From assembly GCF_014323725.1 (NCBI RefSeq), contig NZ_JABVED010000012.1, positions 62,001 to 126,000 on the forward strand: 64,000 bases of DNA, in the 5' to 3' direction. Position 1 is the first letter of the stretch; every line of letters starts with the position of its first letter. The position numbers and the translations under genes are program-made. Shown one piece after another: positions 1 to 8,343 of the stretch. The notes beneath the pieces were generated by a model. The model was not told the origin of the DNA. It did no database searches and saw nothing but the letters and a program-made list of their open reading frames with translations. Source of the stretch: Actinokineospora xionganensis (GTDB taxonomy: Bacteria; Actinomycetota; Actinomycetes; Mycobacteriales; Pseudonocardiaceae).

Positions 1-965
1 GGGCCGACCACCAGGAAGACCAGCTTGGGCAGCAGCGGCATGCCCGCGATGGAGGCGGCGACAAAGGCGTCGGCCTCACTGCACAGGGCCAGCAGCACCG
101 CGAGGACGGCCATCACGATGACACCGAGGATGATCTGCTCGCCGAGTGTGTTGATCCATTCGCGCGGGATGGCGACGTTCAGGACCGCGGCGGTGAAACC
201 ACCGATGACCAGGAAGCCGCCTGCGTCCACTAGGTCGGCGCGGGAGGTCTCGAAGAACATCCGCCAGCGGGAGCGGCCGTCCTGCTCGGGCAGCCTGCGC
301 AGAGCGCGCTCGATGATCCACTCGGCCTTGCCGAAGCGGGCCCACAGCCAGCCCATGATGATCGCCGTGGCGAGCGAACCCGCCAGGCGGGCCGCGACCA
401 TGCCCGGACTGTTCGGGAACGCGACGCTGGTGGCGACCAGGACGATCGGGTTGACCGCGGGCGCGGCCAGCAGGAACGCCAGCGCGACCGAGGTCGGGAC
501 GCCCTGCTGCATCAGCCTGCGGGCCACCGGCACGGCCGCGCACTCACACGTCGGCAGCGCCACGCCCGCCATACCCGCCACCGGGACGGCGAAGGCCTGC
601 TTCTTCGGCAGCATCTTCTCGAGCACCCGCGCGGGCACGAAGGCCGCGATGGCGCCGCTGATCATCACACCGAGGACCAGGAACGGCAGCGCCTGCACGC
701 AGACGGCGACGAAGATCGTCGAGCCGGTCTGGATGGCCGGGACGTCGAGCCAGGAGGCCAGCCACTGCTGCCCTATTAGCGCGACGACCAACAGGCCGCA
801 CAGCACCTCCAGGGAGGTGATGCGGCGCTTGGGCTCCTCGGGCGAAGCCTTCGGCTCGGCTCGCTCAGCCACGGCGACGCTGGACTCGGATTGCGCGGTG
901 GCGCCTTCCTGAGCAGGCGAAACGTCCTCGACAGGGTCGGCTTTGTCAGCCGGTTCTTTGCTCAT
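1..965 (-). CDS. UPF0718/DUF318-family permease (3' end beyond window)
   Basis: Integral membrane permease of the DUF318/YraQ-ArsP type. It reads through without a stop from an ATG at 965 to the window edge, so the C-terminus is missing. The first ~45 residues are hydrophilic and acidic. A series of membrane segments follows, with the family's cysteine motif PTCECAAVPVARRL and the conserved stretch LAAPAVNPIVL. Relatives are linked to export of metal(loid) or organoarsenic compounds; the substrate here is unknown. An inverted repeat lies about 40 bp upstream of the start. Family assignment is fairly safe, substrate is not. Confidence 0.85.
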   Translation of the reverse strand, partial: MSKEPADKADPVEDVSPAQEGATAQSESSVAVAERAEPKASPEEPKRRITSLEVLCGLLVVALIGQQWLASWLDVPAIQTGSTIFVAVCVQALPFLVLGVMISGAIAAFVPARVLEKMLPKKQAFAVPVAGMAGVALPTCECAAVPVARRLMQQGVPTSVALAFLLAAPAVNPIVLVATSVAFPNSPGMVAARLAGSLATAIIMGWLWARFGKAEWIIERALRRLPEQDGRSRWRMFFETSRADLVDAGGFLVIGGFTAAVLNVAIPREWINTLGEQIILGVIVMAVLAVLLALCSEADAFVAASIAGMPLLPKLVFLVVG

Positions 966-1005
966 CAGCGCTGGCTCCGGCGATGCAGGGTGGTCACGCG
1001 GCGAA

Positions 1006-1025
1006 TGATGCCATTATGCGCATCA
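1006..1025. promoter_or_regulatory. Inverted repeat upstream of the permease, possible operator
   Basis: TGATGC, 8 bp, GCATCA forms a perfect 6-bp-arm inverted repeat 41-60 bp ahead of the permease start. It also covers the stop codon of the YbjN-like gene at 1023-1025. Position and symmetry suit a dimeric repressor, possibly metal responsive, but no regulator gene adjoins it. Confidence 0.35.
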
Positions 1026-1469
1026 AGTTGGGGAGTCCCCTGTAGCACTTTGTTCACTGGCTGTTCCCAGCAACTCGGTCCTCAACTGTGAAGCAGTGGA
1101 AACGACCAGCATGAGCAGGGTGCCGAGGGCGCTGACACCCAGGCCGTCGGCCGGGAACGCGTAACGCAGGGTCACATCCATCCCCCGGTCCGTGTGGACC
1201 ACGCCGAGTGTCCCGAACAGCCCCTGCCCCGCCCGTTCGGCCGCGGAGATGGCCAGCGCGGGCTCGTCGGGCAGGTCCCAGGCGACCACGCAGGTCAGGC
1301 TCAGGACCGTGAGGCCCTCGGCGAGTTGCATCGCCTGCACGGCCGAGGGCACGTCGCCGTGCCGGAAGGTCAGCGCGCCGTCGTCGTCGACGTTGACGTC
1401 GTGGTAGCTCTCCAGGGCCTCACGGGCCTTGGTGAGCAGGTCAGCGGTGGTGACGGCCTCGCTGGTCAT
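1023..1469 (-). CDS. YbjN / type III secretion chaperone-like domain protein
   Basis: A soluble protein of 148 residues from an ATG at 1469 that overlaps the uppS stop by 4 bp (ATGA), so the two are probably translationally coupled. The alternation of strands and helices and the [10 protein letters not shown] and [14 protein letters not shown] segments resemble the YbjN-like chaperone fold common in actinobacteria. No catalytic motif and no signal peptide are visible. Its role beside the prenyltransferase is unknown. The reading frame continues upstream inside uppS, but the ATG at the overlap is the natural start. Confidence 0.7.
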   Translation of the reverse strand: MTSEAVTTADLLTKAREALESYHDVNVDDDGALTFRHGDVPSAVQAMQLAEGLTVLSLTCVVAWDLPDEPALAISAAERAGQGLFGTLGVVHTDRGMDVTLRYAFPADGLGVSALGTLLMLVVSTASQLRTELLGTASEQSATGDSPT

Positions 1470-2311
1470 GCGCCTCCTCCTGGGTTGAGCTGGGCGGCCA
1501 CCTCGGCCGAGTCGGCCGCGGCGCCGAACCGGCGGTCGCGGCGGGCGTAGGTCTCGATCGCCTGCCAGAGGTGGAGGCGGTCGAAGTCGGGCCACAGGAC
1601 GTCCTGGAACACCATCTCCGCGTACGCCGACTGCCACAGCAGGAAGTTCGACGTCCGTTCCTCCCCCGACGGCCGGATGAACAGGTCGACGTCGGGCATC
1701 TCCGGCTGGTATAGGTACTTGCCGATCGTGCGTTCGTCGACCTTCTCGGGGTTGAGCTTCCCGGCGGCGGCCAGCCGAGCGATCTCGCGGGCCGCGTCAC
1801 CGAGTTCGGCGCGGCCGCCGTAGTTGATGCACATGGCGAGGTTGAGCACGTCGTTGTCCTTGGTGCGCTCCTGCGCGGACTCCAGCGTGTTGATGACGCT
1901 GCGCCACAGCCGCGGCCTGCGCCCCGCCCACCGGACCCGGACACCCATCTCGTCCAGTTCGTCGGTGCGGCGGCCGATGACGTCGCGGGAGAAGCCCATG
2001 AGGAAGCGGACCTCTTCGGGACTGCGCCGCCAGTTCTCCGTGGAGAAGGCGTAGAGGGAGAGCCACTTGACTCCCATCTCGATGCAGCCGCGCGCCGCCT
2101 CCACGACCTGCGCCTCGCCGCGCTTGTGCCCCTCGACGCGGGTGAGGCCGCGCTGGTTGGCCCAGCGGCCGTTGCCGTCCATGACGATCGCGACGTGCTT
2201 GGGGACGAACTCAGCCGGGATGGCGGGTGGGCGGGCGCCGGAGGGGTGCGGATCCGGGGGCGCCACCGGGCGTCCCGATTCGCGCCTGCTGACCTGCCGC
2301 CGTCGCAGCAC
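1466..2311 (-). CDS. uppS: Isoprenyl (cis-prenyl) transferase, UppS family
   Basis: Condenses isopentenyl diphosphate onto an allylic diphosphate to make the Z-polyprenyl carrier lipid for cell-wall synthesis. The 281-residue protein has the family signature [13 protein letters not shown] with the catalytic Asp at about residue 45, the [12 protein letters not shown] segment, and the C-terminal [15 protein letters not shown] and YAEMVF motifs. The first ~35 residues are a basic, Pro-rich extension seen in the actinobacterial (Rv2361c-type) enzymes. It follows recO with about 100 bp between them, as in mycobacteria. Product chain length (C50 or C55) cannot be read from sequence. Confidence 0.95.
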   Translation of the reverse strand: MLRRRQVSRRESGRPVAPPDPHPSGARPPAIPAEFVPKHVAIVMDGNGRWANQRGLTRVEGHKRGEAQVVEAARGCIEMGVKWLSLYAFSTENWRRSPEEVRFLMGFSRDVIGRRTDELDEMGVRVRWAGRRPRLWRSVINTLESAQERTKDNDVLNLAMCINYGGRAELGDAAREIARLAAAGKLNPEKVDERTIGKYLYQPEMPDVDLFIRPSGEERTSNFLLWQSAYAEMVFQDVLWPDFDRLHLWQAIETYARRDRRFGAAADSAEVAAQLNPGGGA

Positions 2312-2410
2312 CGCAACTCCTTCACTCGCCGGTTTGACCGCAATGACAGTACTGACCGACGGCGCATGGCCTCGGTCGCAGGGTGGAGAACCGGCGGAAC
2401 TTCCGTACCG

Positions 2411-3178
2411 CTACGGCGATTCGCGAACCGGCGTGCGTTCCTCGACGCGGCGGCGTTCGACCAGGGGAAGCGACCGGAGCTGCCGTTCGAGGTGCCACTG
2501 CAGCAAAGCCGCGACCAGGCCGCTGGCCTCGCGTCGCGACGACTCCGTGGACCGTTCGGCGATGTCCCAGACGCCTGTGGCCAACGCGTCCATGAGAGAC
2601 AGCACCTCGAACGGCGGACTCGCCGACCCGGGGGGCTTGCACTTCGGGCACACCGACCCGCCCGCGTGCACGCTGAACGCCCGGTGCGGACCGGGGTCGC
2701 CGCAGCGGGCGCACTCTGTGATCGCCGGAGACCAGCCGGCGAAAGCCATGGCACGCAACAGGAATGCGTCCAGGACGAGCGAGGCGTCGCGTTGGCCGTC
2801 GGCCAGCGCGCGCAGCGCCCCGGCGACCAGCAGGTAGAGCCGGAAGACGGGTTCGCCTTCCTCCGCCGACATCCGGTCGGCGGTCTCCAGGACGACACAC
2901 GCCGCGGTGTAGCGCTGGTAATCGTCGACGATGCCCGCGCCGAACGCGTCGAGGGTCTGGACCTGGGTGATCACGTCGAGGGTCCGTCCCGTGTAGAACT
3001 GGACGTCGACGTGCGCGAACGGCTCGACCCGGGCGCCGAGCCGCGAGGTCGTGCGACGCACGCCCTTGGCCACGGCGCGGACCTTGCCGTGCTTCTGCGT
3101 GATGAGCGTGATGATCCGGTCGGCTTCACCGAGTTTCTGCACGCGCAGCACCACGCCGGTGTCGCGATACAGGCTCAC
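2411..3178 (-). CDS. recO: DNA repair protein RecO
   Basis: Recombination mediator that anneals DNA and helps load RecA with RecR. The 255-residue length is typical. An N-terminal OB fold (MSLYRDTGVVLRVQKLGEAD) is followed by a helical domain with a four-cysteine zinc site: CARC at 156-159 and CPKC at 177-180. It lies upstream of uppS on the same strand. A TnpB element sits directly upstream of its start, so its original promoter may have been displaced. Confidence 0.95.
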   Translation of the reverse strand: MSLYRDTGVVLRVQKLGEADRIITLITQKHGKVRAVAKGVRRTTSRLGARVEPFAHVDVQFYTGRTLDVITQVQTLDAFGAGIVDDYQRYTAACVVLETADRMSAEEGEPVFRLYLLVAGALRALADGQRDASLVLDAFLLRAMAFAGWSPAITECARCGDPGPHRAFSVHAGGSVCPKCKPPGSASPPFEVLSLMDALATGVWDIAERSTESSRREASGLVAALLQWHLERQLRSLPLVERRRVEERTPVRESP

Positions 3179-3321
3179 CGGGATCTCCCGAGGATTCCAC
3201 GGCGTTCACGCCGGTAATGAATCGGGAGCGGGACGGCCGCCAAGGCCCGTGCGCGTCGTGGCCTTTCCGGCTTCAACAGAGTCTCCTGGTTCTGTCGGTG
3301 ATGATCGCTAGCTTGATCGGC

Positions 3322-4527
3322 ATGTCCCGGTACCGTCTTCAGCCGACCCCCGCGCAGGAGCGGCTGTTGGTGGACCATTGCGGGCATGCCCGGTTCGTGT
3401 GGAACCTCGCGGTGGAGCAGCACGCCCACTGGCGGCCGGGCAGGAAGGCCGCGCCGGGGTACAACGAGCAATGCCGCCAATTGACCCAGGCGCGGGCGGC
3501 GAACCCGTGGCTGGCGGCCGGTTCGGTGATCGTGCAGCAGCAGGCATTGAAGGACTTCGCCCAGGCGAGGGCCAACTTCTTCCGTCGGACCCACCGACGG
3601 CCCACGTGGCGAAAACGCGGACAGAGCGAGGGCTTCCGGATCGTCGCGATCAGCCCCGACGATGTGCGCCGAGTGTCTCGCAACGTGGGCGAAGTGAAGG
3701 TGCCCAAAATCGGGTGGGTGCGCTTCCGATGGTCCCGTGCGGTTACCAACGGTGTGAAGTCCTACCGCATCACCCGTGACCGGGCCGGCCGCTGGCATGT
3801 GGCGTTCGCGGTCGTGCCCGAGCCCATCGCCGGACCGGGCACGGGTGCGGCTGTGGGTGTGGATCGCGGTGTCGCGGTCTCGGCGGCGCTGTCCACCGGG
3901 GAACTGCTGTCGGTGCCCACGTTGCTGGGAACCGAAAAGGCCCGGTTGCTGCGGTTGCAACGCAAGCTCGCCCGGGCACAACGCGGTTCCACCCGGCGTG
4001 GCAAAGTCAAGATCGCGATCGCGAGGCTCAAGGCCCGCGAAAGCGACCGGCGGATGAACTGGGTGGAGAAGACAAGCACCCTCCTGGCCCGCGACTTCGA
4101 CGTAATCGCGGTCGAAGACCTCAAGATCGCCAACATGACCCGGTCGGCGAAGGGCACGCGGGAGGCGCCGGGTCGGGGTGTGCGGCAGAAGGCGGGCCTG
4201 AACCGGGGCAACCTGGCCAACGGGTGGGGGCAGTTGGTGACCCGGTTGGAACAGAAGGCTCCTGGCCGGGTAGTGAAGGTCGACCCGCGGTTCACCAGTC
4301 AGCGTTGCTCGGTGTGCGGGATCGTGGATCGGGAGGCGCGCGAGAGCCAAGCCGCCTTCCGCTGCCGGGCCTGCGGATTCGCCTGCAACGCCGACGTGAA
4401 CGCGGCACGCAATATTCGATTCGCGGCAGGGCATGCCGTGGCTGCTCGGGGAGGCCCGCCGCTGGGCGGGCCTGCGAACCGTGAACCTCAACACGACGAC
4501 CACCTCTCGTACGGTAGTCGCTGTTGA
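3322..4527 (+). CDS. tnpB: RNA-guided endonuclease TnpB (IS605/IS1341-type)
   Basis: Transposon-encoded nuclease of 401 residues, full length. The RuvC-like triad is intact: D181 in VGVDRG, E265 in VIAVEDL and D358 in CNADVNAARN. The zinc finger is C329-x2-C332 and C348-x2-C351. The start chosen (MSRYRLQPTPAQ) is the family N-terminus; an in-frame ATG 21 bp upstream is less likely. No TnpA transposase is nearby, so the element is immobile by itself. It lies between recO and a DUF2752 gene and is followed directly by the hairpin right end. The protein looks intact and probably active. Confidence 0.95.
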   Translation: MSRYRLQPTPAQERLLVDHCGHARFVWNLAVEQHAHWRPGRKAAPGYNEQCRQLTQARAANPWLAAGSVIVQQQALKDFAQARANFFRRTHRRPTWRKRGQSEGFRIVAISPDDVRRVSRNVGEVKVPKIGWVRFRWSRAVTNGVKSYRITRDRAGRWHVAFAVVPEPIAGPGTGAAVGVDRGVAVSAALSTGELLSVPTLLGTEKARLLRLQRKLARAQRGSTRRGKVKIAIARLKARESDRRMNWVEKTSTLLARDFDVIAVEDLKIANMTRSAKGTREAPGRGVRQKAGLNRGNLANGWGQLVTRLEQKAPGRVVKVDPRFTSQRCSVCGIVDREARESQAAFRCRACGFACNADVNAARNIRFAAGHAVAARGGPPLGGPANREPQHDDHLSYGSRC

Positions 4528-4560
4528 AATCCCCCTGCTTGAGCCGGGGGAGGATGTCAA
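4400..4560 (+). ncRNA. Predicted omega/reRNA and right end of the TnpB element
   Basis: In TnpB elements the guide RNA scaffold comes from the 3' end of tnpB plus the right end. Here the right end holds TCCCCC (4530-4535) pairing with GGGGGA (4546-4551), an inner GCT/AGC pairing, and then the closing AGGATGTCAA at 4551-4560 typical of these elements. The 5' boundary given is approximate. The guide would begin at 4561 (ACGTACCACCGACTGAACGG), which is the tail of the DUF2752 gene. Confidence 0.55.
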
Positions 4561-4922
4561 ACGTACCACCGACTGAACGGTTCGAACGGCAGGTTCCGCG
4601 CCACGAACCAGGCCGCGAGCACGCTCATCAGCACCGGGAGGCCCCAGCGCGGCCAGGTCACCGGCCTTCCCCGGGCCCACTGGACCGCCGCCCAGGCGAA
4701 CAGCGGCAACACCAGCAGCGTCACCGCGTTGTAGTGGACGGCGTCGAGAACCCTGCCGTGGAGCAGGCTGTAAGCCATCCGCAGACCACCGCAGCCGGGG
4801 CAGCACAGACCGAGCCACTTCGACGGGCAGACCAACCCACCAGGCGTGGTCGGGTCGGTGGCGAGCACGTACGCGCACCCCGCGGCCACCCCCGCGCCGA
4901 GTGCCGCCCACCGGACGAACAC
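4557..4922 (-). CDS. DUF2752 small membrane protein
   Basis: A 121-residue membrane protein with the DUF2752 signature LCCPGCGGLRMAYSLLHG, where two cysteines precede a GG-L-R turn, between transmembrane helices. Its function is unknown; the family is common in actinobacteria next to RDD or TM2 proteins. It starts at a GTG 3 bp after the RDD gene's stop. Its stop codon TGA (4557-4559) is contributed by the right end of the TnpB element, so the element inserted at or just before the original stop and may have removed a few C-terminal residues. Confidence 0.85.
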   Translation of the reverse strand: MFVRWAALGAGVAAGCAYVLATDPTTPGGLVCPSKWLGLCCPGCGGLRMAYSLLHGRVLDAVHYNAVTLLVLPLFAWAAVQWARGRPVTWPRWGLPVLMSVLAAWFVARNLPFEPFSRWYV

Positions 4923-4925
4923 GGG

Positions 4926-5453
4926 TCAGATCCGTGGGTGCAGCATGACCACGGTGCCCGCCGCCCGGTCTGCCAGGCCGCGCCTGCGCCCCTCGTCGAA
5001 CAGCGGACTCAGCACCGCCAGCAGCCCAGCGACGAGCGCGGCCGCGCCCGCGATGGCGTCGGGGAGGACGAACGCCACCAGCCCGTAGGCCACGGTCGCG
5101 CCGGCGCCCGGCAGCGTCCAGTGACACAACGCCCGCACTCCCGCCGCCACCGCACCGGGATCGCCGCCGGTCTCGGCGTCGACGACGCTGAGCCGCAGCA
5201 GCGCCTTGCCCGGGGTCGATCCGCGCGCCGCCACCAGCGCGGTGTCGTAGACGATCCCGACAGCGGCGATCAGGAGCACGGCGAGCAGTCCGTTCCCCGG
5301 CCAGATCAGCGCCGCCGCGATGGCCGCGGGAGCCGCGACGGCGACGGTGTCGATCAGCCGGGCGGCAAACCGCCCGGCGACCGTCGCCAGCGTGACCTCG
5401 CCCAGCTCGCCGATCTCGACCCGTTCGAGGTCCGCGCGGTGTGCTGCGGCCAA
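4926..5453 (-). CDS. RDD family membrane protein
   Basis: About 175 residues with the RDD signature (GRFAARLIDTVAV) at the N-terminus, three or more hydrophobic helices and the GSTPGKALLRLSVVDAETG loop typical of the family. No ATG or GTG is available downstream of the Era stop. The likely start is a TTG at 5453, two bases after that stop (TGAGTTG), which implies translational coupling to era. RDD proteins are proposed transporters, some of them Na+/H+ antiporters; the substrate is unknown. Confidence 0.75.
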   Translation of the reverse strand: MAAAHRADLERVEIGELGEVTLATVAGRFAARLIDTVAVAAPAAIAAALIWPGNGLLAVLLIAAVGIVYDTALVAARGSTPGKALLRLSVVDAETGGDPGAVAAGVRALCHWTLPGAGATVAYGLVAFVLPDAIAGAAALVAGLLAVLSPLFDEGRRRGLADRAAGTVVMLHPRI

Positions 5454-5454
5454 C

Positions 5455-6363
5455 TCAGAACCCCAGGCGGCGAAGCTGCTTCGGGTCGCGCTGCCAGTCC
5501 TTGGCGACCTTGACGTGGAGGTCGAGGTACACCCGCATGCCGAGCAGGGCCTCGATGTGCTTGCGCGCGGTCGAGCCGACCGCCTTGAGCCGCTCACCCC
5601 GGTGGCCCAGGATGATGCCCTTCTGGCTGGGCCGTTCCACGTAGAGCAGCGCGTGGATGTCGAGCATGTCGTCGCGGCCTTCGCGCGGAATCATCTCGTC
5701 GACCGTCACCGCGATGGAGTGCGGCAGCTCGTCGCGCACGCCCTCAAGCGCCGCTTCGCGAATCAGTTCGGCGACAAGGGTCGCCTCCGGCTCGTCGGTC
5801 AGCTCGCCGCCCGGGTAGAGCTGCGGGCCCTCCGGCAGCCGCGCGACCAGGAGGTCGGTGAGCGTCTGCACCTGGAAGCCGTCGACCGCCGAGACGGGGA
5901 TCAGCTCGGCGAACTCCATCACGTCCTGCAGCGCGATCAGCTGCTCGACGACCTGGTCCGGGGACACGAGGTCGGTCTTGGTGATCACGCCGATGATGGG
6001 GGTCCGCTTGGCGACCTTGGCCAGCTCCGCCGCGATGAACTTGTCGCCCGGTCCGACCTTCTGGTCGGCGGGCACACAGAACCCCACGACGTCCACTTCG
6101 GACCACGTCTCGCGGACGATGTCGTTGAGCCGCTGGCCGAGCAGCGTGCGCGGCCGGTGCAGGCCCGGGGTGTCGACGAGGACGAGCTGGGCGTCGTCAC
6201 GGTGGACGATGCCGCGGATGGCGTGCCGGGTCGTCTGCGGCTTGCTGGAGGTGATCGCGACCTTGCTGCCGACGAGGGCGTTGGTGAGCGTGGACTTGCC
6301 CGCGTTGGGTCTGCCGACGAAACAGGCGAAACCGGATCGATGCCCTTCGGTGCTGCTGGTCAC
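5455..6363 (-). CDS. era: GTPase Era
   Basis: Ribosome assembly GTPase that binds 16S rRNA near its 3' end. Motifs are GRPNAGKST (G1), QTTRH (G2), DTPG (G3) and TKTD (G4), followed by the C-terminal KH domain with GHRGERLKAVG. The reading frame extends 17 codons further, into the preceding ferredoxin-like gene. The GTG at 6363 gives VTSSTEGHRSGFACFVG, a normal 302-residue Era, and avoids that overlap. It follows the ybeY-CBS-deaminase-like genes, as in mycobacteria. Confidence 0.96.
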   Translation of the reverse strand: MTSSTEGHRSGFACFVGRPNAGKSTLTNALVGSKVAITSSKPQTTRHAIRGIVHRDDAQLVLVDTPGLHRPRTLLGQRLNDIVRETWSEVDVVGFCVPADQKVGPGDKFIAAELAKVAKRTPIIGVITKTDLVSPDQVVEQLIALQDVMEFAELIPVSAVDGFQVQTLTDLLVARLPEGPQLYPGGELTDEPEATLVAELIREAALEGVRDELPHSIAVTVDEMIPREGRDDMLDIHALLYVERPSQKGIILGHRGERLKAVGSTARKHIEALLGMRVYLDLHVKVAKDWQRDPKQLRRLGF

Positions 6364-6367
6364 CGAG

Positions 6368-6712
6368 TTATTGTGCCTTCCGCTGCCCGGGCGGTGTGAT
6401 TCGGTGCAGCTCAAGGGTGTCCGACAGCGGCGCCACCCCAGGTCCGCCCGCCTTCAGCCACTCCTCGATGTCGTCGACGGCCTCGTCGCTGAGCACGAAG
6501 CCCAGCCACACCGGTTTGCCGCCCTTCGCCTGCACGACGACCACATTGGACGTCTCGCAGGTGTCGAGGCACTCGGCGACCCGGACCGTGGCGCCGACCT
6601 CGGCGGCGACGACGCGCAGCCGGGCCAACTGGTAGCCGTGGTCGACCGTGGGGTGCTTCTTGACCGTCCCGCAGCAGCAGTCGCGGCAGACCGTGATGCG
6701 CAGCTTGCTCAC
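6368..6712 (-). CDS. (2Fe-2S) ferredoxin-like protein
   Basis: A 114-residue thioredoxin-like ferredoxin domain protein. Cluster ligands are likely among CRDCCCG (residues 9-15) and the downstream ECLDTCETS motif. The fold resembles clostridial-type 2Fe-2S ferredoxins and the NuoE C-terminal domain. It overlaps the start of era's unlikely upstream extension and abuts the deaminase-like gene by 4 bp. Redox partner unknown. The three consecutive cysteines are unusual but recur in this actinobacterial family. Confidence 0.7.
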   Translation of the reverse strand: MSKLRITVCRDCCCGTVKKHPTVDHGYQLARLRVVAAEVGATVRVAECLDTCETSNVVVVQAKGGKPVWLGFVLSDEAVDDIEEWLKAGGPGVAPLSDTLELHRITPPGQRKAQ

Positions 6713-7035
6713 TGCGCGACGGCGCCGGACGGGTCCGCGCGGAAGACGGGAGCCTCGGCGTTGAGGTCGCGCACGGCGGCGAGCGAATCGGGGTCGATGT
6801 CACCCGATTCGGTGACGACGGCGGCGGCTTCGAGGCCCTCGGCGCCACTGGACACGGCGGCGGCCACGGCGGCCTGCAACGCGGTCAGCTTGAGTGACGG
6901 CAGGGCGACGGTCGCGGCGGCGTAGGTCCGGCCGTCGGTGTCGCGGACGGCGGCGCCCTCGGCGGCGCCGGTCCGGGCCCTGCTCGACCGTGCCAGGGTC
7001 ACGATCTTGGCGTCCTCAGGGTCCAGCTCAGCCAC
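6709..7035 (-). CDS. Cytidine deaminase-like protein lacking zinc ligands (Rv2365c type)
   Basis: A small protein of 108 residues from a GTG at 7035, which overlaps the CBS gene's stop region by 8 bp. The pattern RTGAAEGAAVRDTDGRTYAA followed by an Ala-rich helix resembles the cytidine deaminase core. However, the Cys-Ala-Glu and Pro-Cys-x2-Cys zinc motifs are absent; SLKLTALQAAVAA stands in the place of the first. A non-catalytic relative is therefore most likely, despite the common database label of deaminase. It sits between corC and era, as in mycobacteria. Confidence 0.65.
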   Translation of the reverse strand: MAELDPEDAKIVTLARSSRARTGAAEGAAVRDTDGRTYAAATVALPSLKLTALQAAVAAAVSSGAEGLEAAAVVTESGDIDPDSLAAVRDLNAEAPVFRADPSGAVAQ

Positions 7036-8338
7036 GCTCGGGGCTCCTCTCCTCTTCCGCTTCGGCGTCGGACTCCGCGCGCCGCACGACCACCGAGGTG
7101 ATCCGCATTCGGCCACGCGCGTCCTTACCGCCCTCGGCCCGGAACCGTAGCCCGGCGATCTCCGCCTCGGCACCGGGCAGTGGCACACGTCCCAGTCGCT
7201 GGGCGAGCAACCCGCCGACGGTCTCCACGTCCTGACCGTCGAGTTCGAGTCCGAACAGGTCGCCGAGATCCTCGACGGCGAGCCTTGAGCTGACCCGGAA
7301 GGCGCCGTCGTCGAGGTGCTCTACCGGCGGGCGGTCGTCGGTGTCGGACTCGTCGGTGATCTCGCCGACGATCTCCTCCAGGATGTCCTCGATAGTCAGC
7401 AGCCCAGCGGTGCCGCCGTATTCGTCGACCGCGATCGCCAGGTGGTTCTTGGATTTCTGCATTTCGCGAAGCAGGTCGTCGACGGGCTTGGTGTCGGGCA
7501 CGAACGCGGCCACGCTCATCACGTCGGCGGTCTTCTGCAGTTCGGCCGCGGACTCCATCGACGCGCGGACGAGGTCTTTGAGGTTGACCACGCCGACGAT
7601 GTCGTCGACGGTCTCGCCGATCACCGGCAGCCGGGTGTAGCCGGTGCGCAGGGACAGCGCGAGGGCCTGCCGGACGGACTTGGTCTGCTCGATCCACACC
7701 ATCTCGGTGCGGGGCACCATGACCTCGCGGGCGATCGTGCCGCGTAGCTCGAACACCGAGTGGATCATCTCGCGCTCGTCGGCGTCGACGACGCCGCGCT
7801 CCTCGGCCAGGTCGACCAGCTCGCGCAGTTCGACCTCGGAGGAGAACGGGCCCTCGCGGAAACCCTTACCGGGGGTGATCGCGTTACCGATAAGGATCAA
7901 CAGCCGGGATAACGGCCCGAGGACAGTCCCTAGAGCCCTTACCGGCCCCGCGGCGACCAGACCCACTCCGTACGGGTGCTGACGGCCGATGGTGCGCGGT
8001 CCGACACCGACAAGGACGTAGGACGCGACGATCATCCCGACCGCGGCGACGAACCCGGCGAGCCAGCCCGGGCTGATCGACCGGAGGCAGATCACGGCCA
8101 CCAGTACGGTCGCCGCCAGTTCACAGCTCAGCCGGAGCAGGAGCAACAGGTTGATGTGCCGCGGCCGGTCGTTGACCACGGCGAGGAGCTGCCTCGCACC
8201 CCGCCTGCCCATCCGGAGAAGGCCCTCGACCCGGGCTTTGGAGGCGGCCGACAGCGCCGCGTCCGCGGCGGCGAAACAACCCGCTGCCAAGATCAGCAGG
8301 ACGGCGATGACCAGGAGACCGGCCGAGTCGGCTGACAC
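7028..8338 (-). CDS. CBS-domain membrane protein, HlyC/CorC (CNNM-like) family
   Basis: A 436-residue protein: an N-terminal DUF21 membrane domain of about four helices (residues 1-150), two CBS domains (about 190-320; VMVPRTEMVWIEQ at the start, YGGTAGLLTIEDILEEIVG at the end) and a C-terminal CorC/HlyC transporter-associated domain (DGAFRVSSRLAVEDLGDLFG). Family members act in Mg2+/Co2+ efflux and bind Mg-ATP through the CBS pair. It lies between ybeY and the deaminase-like gene in the conserved phoH-ybeY-era cluster. Confidence 0.9.
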   Translation of the reverse strand: MSADSAGLLVIAVLLILAAGCFAAADAALSAASKARVEGLLRMGRRGARQLLAVVNDRPRHINLLLLLRLSCELAATVLVAVICLRSISPGWLAGFVAAVGMIVASYVLVGVGPRTIGRQHPYGVGLVAAGPVRALGTVLGPLSRLLILIGNAITPGKGFREGPFSSEVELRELVDLAEERGVVDADEREMIHSVFELRGTIAREVMVPRTEMVWIEQTKSVRQALALSLRTGYTRLPVIGETVDDIVGVVNLKDLVRASMESAAELQKTADVMSVAAFVPDTKPVDDLLREMQKSKNHLAIAVDEYGGTAGLLTIEDILEEIVGEITDESDTDDRPPVEHLDDGAFRVSSRLAVEDLGDLFGLELDGQDVETVGGLLAQRLGRVPLPGAEAEIAGLRFRAEGGKDARGRMRITSVVVRRAESDAEAEEERSPERG

Positions 8339-8343
8339 GCTGT

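Noticed and set aside
25-912. Plus-strand ORF at the left edge
   Set aside because: The minus-strand frame encodes a clear DUF318 permease over the same bases; the plus frame is low-complexity shadow.
3217-3321. Upstream in-frame extension of tnpB to position 3217
   Set aside because: The added 35 residues lack TnpB similarity; MSRYRLQPTPAQ is the family N-terminus and the extension is probably the element's left end.
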